From an uncultured Prevotellaceae bacterium (GTDB taxonomy: Bacteria > Bacteroidota > Bacteroidia > Bacteroidales > Bacteroidaceae), in the NCBI GenBank assembly GCA_900557555.1, contig USTH01000049.1:1-9624 (forward strand): a DNA stretch of 9,624 nt. Reading direction: 5' to 3'. The position numbers and the translations under genes were made by a program. The stretch's first letter is position 1, and each line of letters begins with the position of its first letter. The notes under the pieces are model-generated. The model saw only the letters and a list, made by a program, of their open reading frames with translations, was not told the DNA's origin and ran no database searches. Of the stretch, positions 1 to 6,855 are shown one piece after another.

Positions 1-2262
1 TACATGAATCTCGTAGGTGCCCTCTGCCAATTCTGTCAGATTAACCTGATGGCGGGTAGAACCCGTAAGATCCGTATCATTGTTGCGCGGAATGCTAACT
101 CTGTAGGTACCACTCGTATAGGCAGTCTCGCCAGTAGCCACATTGACCAGACGGTAACGCATGCGGGTCTGTAGACTGCCTTGTGTCAGATACTTCATAT
201 AGCCCGACATGCCCAGCGTCAACTGCGGCTTCAAGCCCATATTAAAGTAATAGGAAGGCACACGGTTGCCCGCATCATCTAAGAGTTTCACCGATGTAAC
301 GGTCACCCTACCTTCGTAGTTGTTAGGATATACCTCCAACAGGAAATCTTCTGGCACTGGAATATCATAGACAGCAGGATTCTTCGTCTCAATATTGTGG
401 TTAAAACGGAGTTTCATGCGATACTTGCCTGCCTTGAGATCATGAGAGCCTGTGGTGCCCGTATAGGAAGTCATGAACCTCACGAGCCACTGGGTGGTAT
501 CCATGCGCTGTGCCACCATGTGGGCAAGATAGGCATTCGGAACCAGATAGGTCTCACCAGCCAGATTTCCTGTACCCTCCAATTCCACCTGCAACTCGCC
601 ACGGGCCTGATAACGACTAAGGTTAGATATGTTCAACAGAATGCCAGCCAACTGACTGCTGTACTGATAGGCAGGTTCCAACACTTCTGGCAATCCCACC
701 AGCGACAGGTGAGGCTTGTTGTCAGCCTGTAGCAGCGTAACCTCGCCTTGGCTTACAATCATCGGAACGGTATTGCCATTCACCATTTGCTTCCAGTCCT
801 CCCATACGCCCTTGTCGGCATCAAGAAGTCTGCACCCCAAAGGACGCAGATAATACGTGCCGTCTGCCAGACCGTCTATCTCATTAAGGTCCATCCTCCA
901 CCAGTCAAATTCGAAATTGTAGCTGGTATAATAGGTAGCCCAAGTCATGACGCCAGACTTTCCGAATACATGCATACACCTTCCGTCCTGCGTAAAGAGT
1001 CCGATGCCTATCTGTCCGGTATAGGCGCCTCCAGCATCCTGAGCCAGATTGCGGGCTCCCACACCCTTAATCTGCGCTGGAATGATCGACTTCACCATCA
1101 TTCCTTCACTAGCCTGGAACTGCAGTCCCTGGTCATTGTTCACCGACAGCACCACTGGTTTAGGCTGCAGCGGTTCTATCATTCCATCGTTCGGATGCAC
1201 GAAGAGCGCTATCTGATTTTCGTAGTAACAGCCGTCGCTACCGTAACCTCCGCCAGCCGTCGCTGCCGTATTGATATCGAAATAGCCATTGTCCAGACCA
1301 GCCCATCCCCAGTTTACATGCACCAGTCCGTTCTCATCGTAGCCATCATATAAAAAGGCATGGTCGCCGCCCGTCATGAAGACAGGACAGCCGAGAGACA
1401 GCTCCTGATAGATAGCCTGCAGAAACTCACCGCCTGGCAGCCTATCCTTCTCCAGTTGGCGCACACTGCAGTTGTAATAATACTGTAGGGCATTCCATAA
1501 CTTGCCCTCATCACAGAGAGTTCCGTTAACACCATAGGTAGCCTGAGCCAATTTGCCCAGGTCGCGCATCAGCACGCCTACAGCCTGTCCCTGAGCTTCA
1601 CTGTACCCTCCGCCGCTGTAGGAATCGAGCATATTGTCCCAGTCATAGTAATCGTATGCCATGGCACCCTCGCCCCGGATTACCCCCTCGGGTCTCATCT
1701 TAGGCCAGCGGTGGGCAAAGAGCACCTGTGCCATCGCCGTGATGGTACAGCCCGTATAGGTAGGCTTGCCACTGGTGCTGCTGCGTGGGGTATAATAGTT
1801 ATAAGGATAATCCTGGCTCCACTCCGCACTGACGAGCGGTTTTACGAAGGCCTTGGGCGGCTTTACATAATAAGGTGTTACGCTTATGCTGTCCACTCTT
1901 ACGGCCTCTACGGCTCGAGTATAGTCCGCCAGCAGAGCCATGAGCGGAGCTGGCATGTTTTGAGTATCAAGTGAACCTTTGTCACTATATCCCAGCACAC
2001 CGCCCACACGGTCGTCTGCAGCCACTATGACGAAACCCTCGCCGTTCTGGTTGTTAAACATGTGCAGAGCAGGAGAATCGTCACTATACCGTCGGCTTTT
2101 TGCCATAAAACCATCCGAGGTCTCTGCAACGCTTACTGGTGAACTAATATATTTTCGGGCCAATTCCTTGGCTTTCGCAACATCTACAGGCCCAGCCAAG
2201 CCTACCACCGCAGGAAACAACAACACAATGATAAATATGTTGATAAATATGTTCTTTTTCAT
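1..2262 (-). CDS. Secreted C10 family cysteine protease (streptopain/interpain-like), C terminus beyond the window
   Basis: An exported papain-like thiol protease made as a zymogen, likely degrading host or dietary protein outside the cell. The frame is open from ATG at 2262 to the window edge: 754 codons with no stop, so the gene is cut off by the window and is not shown to be broken. Residues 1 to about 22 are a signal peptide (MKKNIF, then a hydrophobic stretch, then GLAG). Residues about 23-134 match the C10 propeptide/Spi-type fold, including ELARKYI and GFVIVAADDRVGGVLGYS. The catalytic domain runs from about 135 to 358, with nucleophile Cys172 in TYTGCTITAMAQV, His301 in GGDHAFLYDGYD, and HVNWGWAG at 315-322. 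All key residues are present. At least 395 residues of beta-rich, unrecognised sequence follow, much longer than SpeB (398 residues in all) but in keeping with larger Bacteroidota members such as interpain. It lies 41 bases after the CWHC protein and is probably co-transcribed. The family call is firm; substrate is unknown. Confidence 0.93.
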   Translation of the reverse strand, partial: MKKNIFINIFIIVLLFPAVVGLAGPVDVAKAKELARKYISSPVSVAETSDGFMAKSRRYSDDSPALHMFNNQNGEGFVIVAADDRVGGVLGYSDKGSLDTQNMPAPLMALLADYTRAVEAVRVDSISVTPYYVKPPKAFVKPLVSAEWSQDYPYNYYTPRSSTSGKPTYTGCTITAMAQVLFAHRWPKMRPEGVIRGEGAMAYDYYDWDNMLDSYSGGGYSEAQGQAVGVLMRDLGKLAQATYGVNGTLCDEGKLWNALQYYYNCSVRQLEKDRLPGGEFLQAIYQELSLGCPVFMTGGDHAFLYDGYDENGLVHVNWGWAGLDNGYFDINTAATAGGGYGSDGCYYENQIALFVHPNDGMIEPLQPKPVVLSVNNDQGLQFQASEGMMVKSIIPAQIKGVGARNLAQDAGGAYTGQIGIGLFTQDGRCMHVFGKSGVMTWATYYTSYNFEFDWWRMDLNEIDGLADGTYYLRPLGCRLLDADKGVWEDWKQMVNGNTVPMIVSQGEVTLLQADNKPHLSLVGLPEVLEPAYQYSSQLAGILLNISNLSRYQARGELQVELEGTGNLAGETYLVPNAYLAHMVAQRMDTTQWLVRFMTSYTGTTGSHDLKAGKYRMKLRFNHNIETKNPAVYDIPVPEDFLLEVYPNNYEGRVTVTSVKLLDDAGNRVPSYYFNMGLKPQLTLGMSGYMKYLTQGSLQTRMRYRLVNVATGETAYTSGTYRVSIPRNNDTDLTGSTRHQVNLTELAEGTYEIHV

Positions 2263-2303
2263 GTCTTCTGTATTTTTTAATGGGTTATGGAATGCCGAAG
2301 GCT

Positions 2304-4124
2304 TTACTTCATCATCACCTTCTTTCCGTTAACAATATAAAAACCTGGCGCAGCCATGGTGTTGACCTTGCGTCCCTGCATATCAAAAATAACCGAAATC
2401 CTTGATTCCTCGGATTCGCTTGTCTGCTTTACACCATCAGGATCATCGCCGTCACTATCAAGAGCGAAGCCCTCTTTGCGGCCAACGCCAATGTTATCAC
2501 GGCGCAACACAAGGTAACAATTGCCGGCCTGGTTGGTGAATGCGCCACCATCGTCAGCGCCCCAATAGAATCCCACATTTGACTGCGCCTTGTCTTCGCC
2601 CAACTTATAGTAATATACATCGTTGTCACCAAGAGCCGTGTTGCCAGTGGCGGTCAGTTCGTCTACAAGCGACCCACGCAAGCATGTCTCAACTGCGATG
2701 CCAGTTGCCTCCGAATATTCAAAGGTATATGTTTCACCCTTTTTAGCCTTGAGAAGCATGGGAGTATCGGCAGCTATAGTTACGGTATCGACAGTACCGT
2801 CTGACACCTGTATCACTCCACCTTGTGCATTCACACAATAAGTTGCTACCCCCATAGGCACCGTGTAGGAACGGTCAGTGTAAAGTGTAGTCCAATCACT
2901 CTGTCCAAAAGTCAAGCTAAAAGTCTGTTTCGGGGTCTGTATATCGCATTGTGCCACGTTTTCCACCTTGTTAGTCGTAGTATTGAACAGCACTGCTACT
3001 ATCTTAAATTTGCTGCGATCCCCTATCACATCATATTTACCTACATTGTTGAATGTTGTTGTATGTGTCTTCATCTTATTGTCAGCGAACCCACCTAGAA
3101 GGGAGTTTGCAATACCATTATACATGCCCTGCGACTCTATTGCCACATGGTTGTAGGCAACTCCCTTCACATAGTAAAAACCTTGCACATAGTTTGCAGG
3201 GTCACGGTATATATCCATCTCTTCTGGCGCATCATCATATGCCTCGCTCGCATATTCGCTATAACTTGCCTGCTGTAACCAACTGTCGTTTGTCAGCCCG
3301 CTGGCAGTAAGGACATAGCCCACGGCATAGGTGTTTCCGTCTTCTGGCGTCATGCACGGTTCCACTTCAGAAGTCACACTTATGTTGTTTCCTGTTTCAT
3401 CCCATTGAGCCTTTACGTCAATATTCATATAAGTAAGTTCGCACTTCTCGCTTTCATACATGCTGGTGCCATCCAGACCTCCCACTTTTCCTTTGCGTGC
3501 CATCCACACAGATGGAAGTTTAGCCGCATATGTGTCTATCAGACCTTCATATACATTGGGAGAAACCACTTTGGAGATTCCGTCGGCCTTGTGTATTGAC
3601 ACCGCAACAACATCATCGGGGTATTTGCGCGCAAGAGCATCGGTGGCTACCATACCCACAGGACAATGCCAGCACCACATAGCTGTATAGTCTTCAACAA
3701 GGACACGTTTATGAGGCTTCTTGTTTACAGTGCAGCGGGTAATAGATGTGTATCCAACCGTAGCCTCGTTGTAACTGCCGTTCACATTAGTAACATTAAA
3801 CCACAATATTGTCTTGCCCAACACACTGCTCGGCATGATGGGAATACTAACCTGCCGAGTTTCGCCGCAGGCAAGCGGAGTATCGAAAGTGAGGGTTTGG
3901 GGGGCATCAGACTGGCCGCTGTCCGTATAATAAAGCGTATAAGAAATGTTATTCACATCACAATCCCCATAATTGGTAAGTTTCACAAGTGCTACAGCCT
4001 CGGCGTCATTCAACTTCAAAAAAACATTACCGGCTGCCATGGGGGCCACAGAATTTAAAGCCCTACACCCAACTGCCCATAGCAAGCATAGCACAAATAA
4101 CAGTAAGTAACGATTTTGTTTCAT
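2304..4124 (-). CDS. Exported Omp28-like protein with thioredoxin-type CWHC motif and Por-type C-terminal tail
   Basis: A 606-residue secreted or surface protein. ATG at 4124 is preferred over the in-frame upstream ATG at 4220 because it begins a clear signal peptide (MKQNRYLLLFVLCLLWAVGC) and lies about 27 bases below a TAGATTTG promoter box; the longer start would hide the signal behind 32 polar residues. AVGC at 17-20 is a weak lipobox, so lipoprotein anchoring is possible but unproven. Residues about 30-130 look like a beta-sandwich. Residues about 138-240 are thioredoxin-like: HKRVLVEDYTAMWCWHCPVG with Cys151 and Cys154 resembles the Omp28-related family. Residues about 400-545 form a second beta-rich domain (VGFYWGADDGGAFT). 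The end, about 575-606 (ISVIFDMQGRKV, GFYIVNGKKVMMK), resembles the type IX (Por) secretion tail of Bacteroidota. It is the first gene of a pair with the C10 protease. Whether it is redox-active or only binds is not decided by sequence. Confidence 0.85.
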   Translation of the reverse strand: MKQNRYLLLFVLCLLWAVGCRALNSVAPMAAGNVFLKLNDAEAVALVKLTNYGDCDVNNISYTLYYTDSGQSDAPQTLTFDTPLACGETRQVSIPIMPSSVLGKTILWFNVTNVNGSYNEATVGYTSITRCTVNKKPHKRVLVEDYTAMWCWHCPVGMVATDALARKYPDDVVAVSIHKADGISKVVSPNVYEGLIDTYAAKLPSVWMARKGKVGGLDGTSMYESEKCELTYMNIDVKAQWDETGNNISVTSEVEPCMTPEDGNTYAVGYVLTASGLTNDSWLQQASYSEYASEAYDDAPEEMDIYRDPANYVQGFYYVKGVAYNHVAIESQGMYNGIANSLLGGFADNKMKTHTTTFNNVGKYDVIGDRSKFKIVAVLFNTTTNKVENVAQCDIQTPKQTFSLTFGQSDWTTLYTDRSYTVPMGVATYCVNAQGGVIQVSDGTVDTVTIAADTPMLLKAKKGETYTFEYSEATGIAVETCLRGSLVDELTATGNTALGDNDVYYYKLGEDKAQSNVGFYWGADDGGAFTNQAGNCYLVLRRDNIGVGRKEGFALDSDGDDPDGVKQTSESEESRISVIFDMQGRKVNTMAAPGFYIVNGKKVMMK

Positions 4125-4150
4125 ACGTAATAAAGATATATTAAGGTTAT

Positions 4151-4158
4151 CAAATCTA
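4151..4158 (-). promoter_or_regulatory. Candidate Bacteroidota -7 box for the Omp28-like gene
   Basis: Read on the minus strand this is TAGATTTG, an exact match to the Bacteroidota sigma-ABfr -7 consensus TAnnTTTG. It lies 26 bases upstream of the ATG at 4124, giving a short leader. I see no convincing TTTG -33 element at the expected 19-21 base spacing, so the call rests on the -7 box and its position. Confidence 0.5.
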
Positions 4159-4475
4159 CCAAGAAGAAATATGTAATGCCTTTCATTAAGACACCTGACA
4201 CACAGCCAAAGACCTTTCATGTCCGCTTTACAGCAGAAATTCAGCCGCCATCAAGTGTTGCCGAAGCGAACTTGGCTGCATCAGACGATTCTGTTTTTCT
4301 CGCAACTGGCTGTCAAGCAACTGGCACACAGTTCAATAACACAAGAATCACACACTCTCGCAAAGATACACTATTTCTGCCAATTATTATCTTATTCGTT
4401 ATAAAAAAAATTACAATGATTACAAGAATAACCACAATATGGCCGACCAATATACAGCTTGACTGCAGAGACAAG

Positions 4476-4523
4476 GCAAAAAGGATAGTGGACATGCAAA
4501 AAAGATAGTAGGTATGCAAAAAG
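4476..4523. repeat. 20-base tandem direct repeat, two copies plus a partial third
   Basis: Copy 1 (4476-4495) starts gcaaaaaggatagtgg and copy 2 (4496-4515) starts gcaaaaaagatagtag; they match at 16 of 20 positions. A third start, gcaaaaag, follows at 4516-4523. A 20-base period is close to two helical turns, so all copies face nearly the same side of the DNA, as for a regulator that binds direct repeats. It lies 131-179 bases upstream of the transporter ATG and about 350 bases upstream of the Omp28-like ATG. Which gene it serves, if either, is not known. Confidence 0.7.
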
Positions 4524-4593
4524 CCTCCTCCCTGCTACCACACATCAACAAATGTCTGAAATCATTTTCTGTTTTTCAAAATATTAACTAAAC

Positions 4594-4603
4594 CAAGTAC
4601 TTG
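4594..4603. promoter_or_regulatory. 10-base perfect palindrome caagtacttg
   Basis: The palindrome caagtacttg overlaps the position expected for the -33 element of the transporter promoter, where a bound protein could block RNA polymerase. It is short enough to arise by chance in an AT-rich spacer, so the operator reading is only a suggestion. Confidence 0.25.
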
Positions 4604-4629
4604 TTTTCTGGTAATTAGATGTATTTTTA
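4600..4629 (+). promoter_or_regulatory. Candidate promoter of the SLC13 transporter gene
   Basis: TATTTTTA at 4622-4629 matches seven of eight positions of the Bacteroidota -7 pattern TAnnTTTG. CTTG at 4600-4603 matches three of four bases of the -33 TTTG element, with an 18-base spacer. The ATG at 4655 lies 25 bases after the -7 box. Both elements are imperfect, so the call is tentative. Confidence 0.35.
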
Positions 4630-4654
4630 CAAAATAAAATAACAATCTGCTTTT

Positions 4655-6484
4655 ATGCTTACAACACTAACGATACTCATCATATCAGCCGCATTCTTTG
4701 CCATCGGAAAAATCCGTTCAGACATTGTTGCTCTGTGTGCCATGATTTGCCTGCTACTCACAGGAGTGCTCACTCCACACGAAGCACTTTCTGGTTTTTC
4801 AAATCCAGTAGTAATAATGATGGCAGGACTATTTGTGGTAGGCGGAGCCATCTTCCGTACTGGTGCTGCCAAGAAGGCCAGCGCATGGATTCTTTCACTT
4901 GCAGGAGATAACGAGCTGAAATTATTTATTCTTCTTATGGTGGCCACAGCCATAATCGGAGCCTTTGTCAGCAACACTGGCACCGTGGCACTTATGATGC
5001 CCATCGTGGTAAGCCTTGCCCAGAAAGCGAACATACGCCCAAGCCGACTACTTATGCCTCTTGCCTTTGCCAGCAGTATGGGTGGTATGCTCACCTTGAT
5101 CGGTACACCACCAAACCTTGTCATTCAGGAGGCTTTGGAAGAGGCTGGTCATGCGCCTTTGGGCTTTTTCAGTTTTCTGCCAGTCGGAGCTGTTTGCATA
5201 GTAGTTGGCATTTTGGTGCTTCTACCCATGAGCAAACGATTTCTCTCGGGCAAATCAAAAAAAGGTAACGACCACAAACGCAATGCAAAAACTCTGGAAG
5301 ACCTCATCAGCGAATACAAGCTTAAAGACAATCTCTCCGTATTTACCGTTCCAGCCAAATCCCTAGCAAAAGGCAAAACACTCGCCCAAATAGACCTGCA
5401 CAACCGTTACGGACTGACAGTATTGGAGGTTAGACGTATAAAGAAGGCGCATACCCCACTGATGAAAGAAGTGGAACAACGACTGGCAGGCCCTGACACG
5501 ATGCTTGCAGACGGTGACATTGTATACATTAGCGGTGACAAGAAAAAGGCAGATGCCTTTGCTCGCGATATGCACTTGGGCAAAGCAACGGAAAAGCTGG
5601 CCTTCTACGACATTGGTATTGCGGAAATCATACTAATGCAAGAATCACGTCTTTGCGGCAAACTACTCAAAGACACAGGACTGCGCCGCCTATACAACAT
5701 TAACGTGTTGGGGGTTAAGCGCGGCGACGAATACATTACAGACAACCTGCCTGGCATCACACTAAAGAAGAGTGACGTACTCCTCATACAAGGCAAGTGG
5801 CGCAACATTGCCAGAATCTCTGACGAAACAGAAGGAATTGTTGTGATGGGGCAACCACTTGAGGAGGCAGCCAAAGTAACGCTTGACTACAAAGCTCCGC
5901 TTGCAGCCACAATAATGCTGCTAATGATTGGCGCAATGGTGTTTGACTTCATCCCAATTGCACCAGTCACAGCAGTTATGATAGCAGGAGTTATGATGGT
6001 TCTCACAGGGTGTCTGCGCAATGTAGAGGCTGCGTATAAAACCATCAACTGGGAAAGCATTGTACTCATTGCCGCCATGCTGCCTATGTCAGTAGCATTG
6101 GAAAAAACCGGCGTGTCAAAAGCCGTCAGTTCAATGCTAACCGACAGTCTTGGCCAAGCAAGCCCCTACGCACTGCTGGCCGGAGTCTATTTCACGACCT
6201 CGCTACTAACGATGTTTATTAGCAATACCGCCACGGCTGTGCTTATGTCACCAATAGCCATTTCTGCTGCCACCACAATGGAGCTAAGCCCCTATCCTCT
6301 GCTTTTTGCCGTAACCTTGGGGGCAAGCATGTGCTTCGCCTCGCCGTTCTCTACACCACCTAATGCACTGGTAATGCAAGCAGGAGGATACAGATTTACT
6401 GACTACATTCGCGTGGGACTGCCATTACAGATAATCATAGGAGCAGTCATGGTAGTTATCTTGCCTTTGCTGTTCCCATTCTAA
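4655..6484 (+). CDS. SLC13/DASS-family anion transporter with two RCK_C (TrkA_C) domains
   Basis: A 609-residue inner-membrane carrier of the divalent anion:sodium symporter (DASS/SLC13) superfamily. The N-terminal half (about 1-195) and C-terminal half (about 410-609) are hydrophobic multi-span segments that repeat each other. Each has the family substrate/sodium motif Ser-Asn-Thr: VSNTGTVALMMPI at 105-117 and ISNTATAVLMSPIAI at 522-536. Each also has a TPPN helix break: GTPPNLV at 150-156 and STPPNALV at 566-573. Between them, about 200-400, is a soluble region with two tandem RCK_C-like folds (about 225-305 and 315-390), as in SLC13 permeases such as E. coli YfbS; in potassium transport proteins this domain binds small ligands. 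The length is normal for this form. The substrate (sulfate, phosphate, a dicarboxylate or other) cannot be read from sequence. It appears to be a single-gene transcript. ATG 4655 is the first start in frame; no strong ribosome site is seen. Confidence 0.9.
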   Translation: MLTTLTILIISAAFFAIGKIRSDIVALCAMICLLLTGVLTPHEALSGFSNPVVIMMAGLFVVGGAIFRTGAAKKASAWILSLAGDNELKLFILLMVATAIIGAFVSNTGTVALMMPIVVSLAQKANIRPSRLLMPLAFASSMGGMLTLIGTPPNLVIQEALEEAGHAPLGFFSFLPVGAVCIVVGILVLLPMSKRFLSGKSKKGNDHKRNAKTLEDLISEYKLKDNLSVFTVPAKSLAKGKTLAQIDLHNRYGLTVLEVRRIKKAHTPLMKEVEQRLAGPDTMLADGDIVYISGDKKKADAFARDMHLGKATEKLAFYDIGIAEIILMQESRLCGKLLKDTGLRRLYNINVLGVKRGDEYITDNLPGITLKKSDVLLIQGKWRNIARISDETEGIVVMGQPLEEAAKVTLDYKAPLAATIMLLMIGAMVFDFIPIAPVTAVMIAGVMMVLTGCLRNVEAAYKTINWESIVLIAAMLPMSVALEKTGVSKAVSSMLTDSLGQASPYALLAGVYFTTSLLTMFISNTATAVLMSPIAISAATTMELSPYPLLFAVTLGASMCFASPFSTPPNALVMQAGGYRFTDYIRVGLPLQIIIGAVMVVILPLLFPF

Positions 6485-6538
6485 CCAAAACTGGCATTAG
6501 GTCGCGAACCGCTTTCATACTATGCGTTTGCTGTATTT

Positions 6539-6558
6539 CGGGTGTTACAGAACACCCG
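6539..6558 (+). terminator. Probable terminator hairpin of the transporter gene
   Basis: cgggtgtt and aacacccg form a perfect 8-base-pair stem with the 4-base loop acag, 54 bases after the transporter stop. The following tctcctgtcttt is pyrimidine-rich but is not a pure T run, so factor-independent termination is likely but not certain. The downstream half of the stem runs into the left inverted-repeat arm. Confidence 0.55.
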
Positions 6559-6770
6559 TCTCCTGTCTTTAACCCAAATCGAGCGTTAGGACTTGTTGGA
6601 TTTTTATTTTTTAGGAGAGCAGATGGTGCTTGTCCTTTTAGCGAATAATAGCGGGCTATTTTGAGCTAAAAGTAAGCAACAAATACCTTATAATAAAAAA
6701 AGGCAATAAGAAGTACTAAAAAAGATGGCATTTACGACCTAATGACCGATTTGGGTTTAATCCCAGACGG
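6556..6770. repeat. Inverted pair of about 35-base related sequences
   Basis: The left arm (6556-6590) and the reverse complement of the right arm (6738-6770) both read ccgtct, a short variable stretch, then aacccaaatcg, three changed bases and ttagg. The inner 20 bases (6571-6590 against 6738-6757) match at 17 of 20, including an unbroken 11. A 2-base length difference separates the shared ccgtct. The arms enclose about 147 bases with an imperfect hairpin near the centre. This could be a small non-coding mobile element, a copied intergenic repeat or a two-sided termination structure. No target-site duplication is evident and no transposase is present. Confidence 0.65.
6635..6672. repeat. Long imperfect hairpin between the inverted arms
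   Basis: The outer stem pairs cttttagc (6635-6642) with gctaaaag (6665-6672), eight perfect pairs. A symmetric 4-by-4 internal loop (gaat against ttga) follows. Then the inner stem aatag (6647-6651) pairs with ctatt (6656-6660) around the loop cggg. No T run follows on either strand, so it is a poor fit to an intrinsic terminator. It could be a structured RNA element, a transcript-stabilising 3' end or the core of the surrounding repeat. Confidence 0.6.
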
Positions 6771-6855
6771 CTCACTATCAATCATAAAAATGCAAGCGCC
6801 TGTCCGCTCGTCCGTATCTCTGAAAGACATACGGTTTCCCGCAAGCAACCCATAG

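Larger units (their letters stand above)
4125..4654. other. 530-base divergent intergenic region
   Basis: This separates the leftward secreted-protein pair from the rightward transporter. It holds a minus-strand promoter candidate at 4151-4158, a 20-base tandem repeat at 4476-4523, a palindrome at 4594-4603 and a plus-strand promoter candidate near 4600-4629. The nine bases gcaactggc also occur twice (4302-4310 and 4317-4325). The central part (about 4200-4470) is AT-rich and includes open frames of up to 110 codons, but none has a recognisable product, a signal sequence or a convincing start site. I treat them as chance frames. At 530 bases it is long for a simple double promoter, so an unannotated small RNA or a decayed gene cannot be excluded. 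Confidence 0.6.
6485..6855. other. 371-base non-coding gap between convergent genes, rich in inverted repeats
   Basis: The transporter ends at 6484 and queH ends at 6856 from the other side, so no promoter is needed here. The gap contains a terminator-like hairpin (6539-6558), inverted related arms (6556-6590 and 6738-6770), and a long imperfect hairpin (6635-6672). There is also a loose inverted repeat, ccgtat/atacgg, at 6812-6817 and 6829-6834 with an 11-base loop. cattaggtcg at 6495-6504 recurs inverted at 6735-6744. A minus-strand open frame of 66 codons (6932 to 6732) overlaps the queH end and reads through the right arm; its last residues, PKSVIRS, are simply the translation of the repeat. 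I do not call it a gene. Confidence 0.6.

Noticed and set aside
748..1353. A 201-codon open frame on the plus strand, with a further one at 397-732
   Set aside because: Both lie opposite the intact C10 protease frame, have no recognisable domain, and are explained by the low stop frequency antisense to a GC-moderate gene.
4125..4220. A longer start for the Omp28-like protein (ATG at 4220)
   Set aside because: It would put 32 polar residues before a clear signal peptide and would cover the best promoter box; ATG 4124 fits export and promoter position better.
4176..4519. Open frames of 110 and 68 codons on opposite strands in the divergent spacer
   Set aside because: No recognisable product; the minus-strand frame merely translates the 20-base direct repeats. 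They could only be revived by transcript or conservation data.
4476..4523. Start of a CRISPR array
   Set aside because: The units are adjacent, with no spacers, and only two and a half copies exist.
4627..5124. A 165-codon minus-strand frame
   Set aside because: It is antisense to the membrane segments of the transporter, whose motifs are intact on the plus strand.
6812..6834. ccgtat/atacgg inverted repeat as a queH terminator
   Set aside because: Only six pairs with an 11-base loop, and no T run follows on the minus strand; too weak to call.
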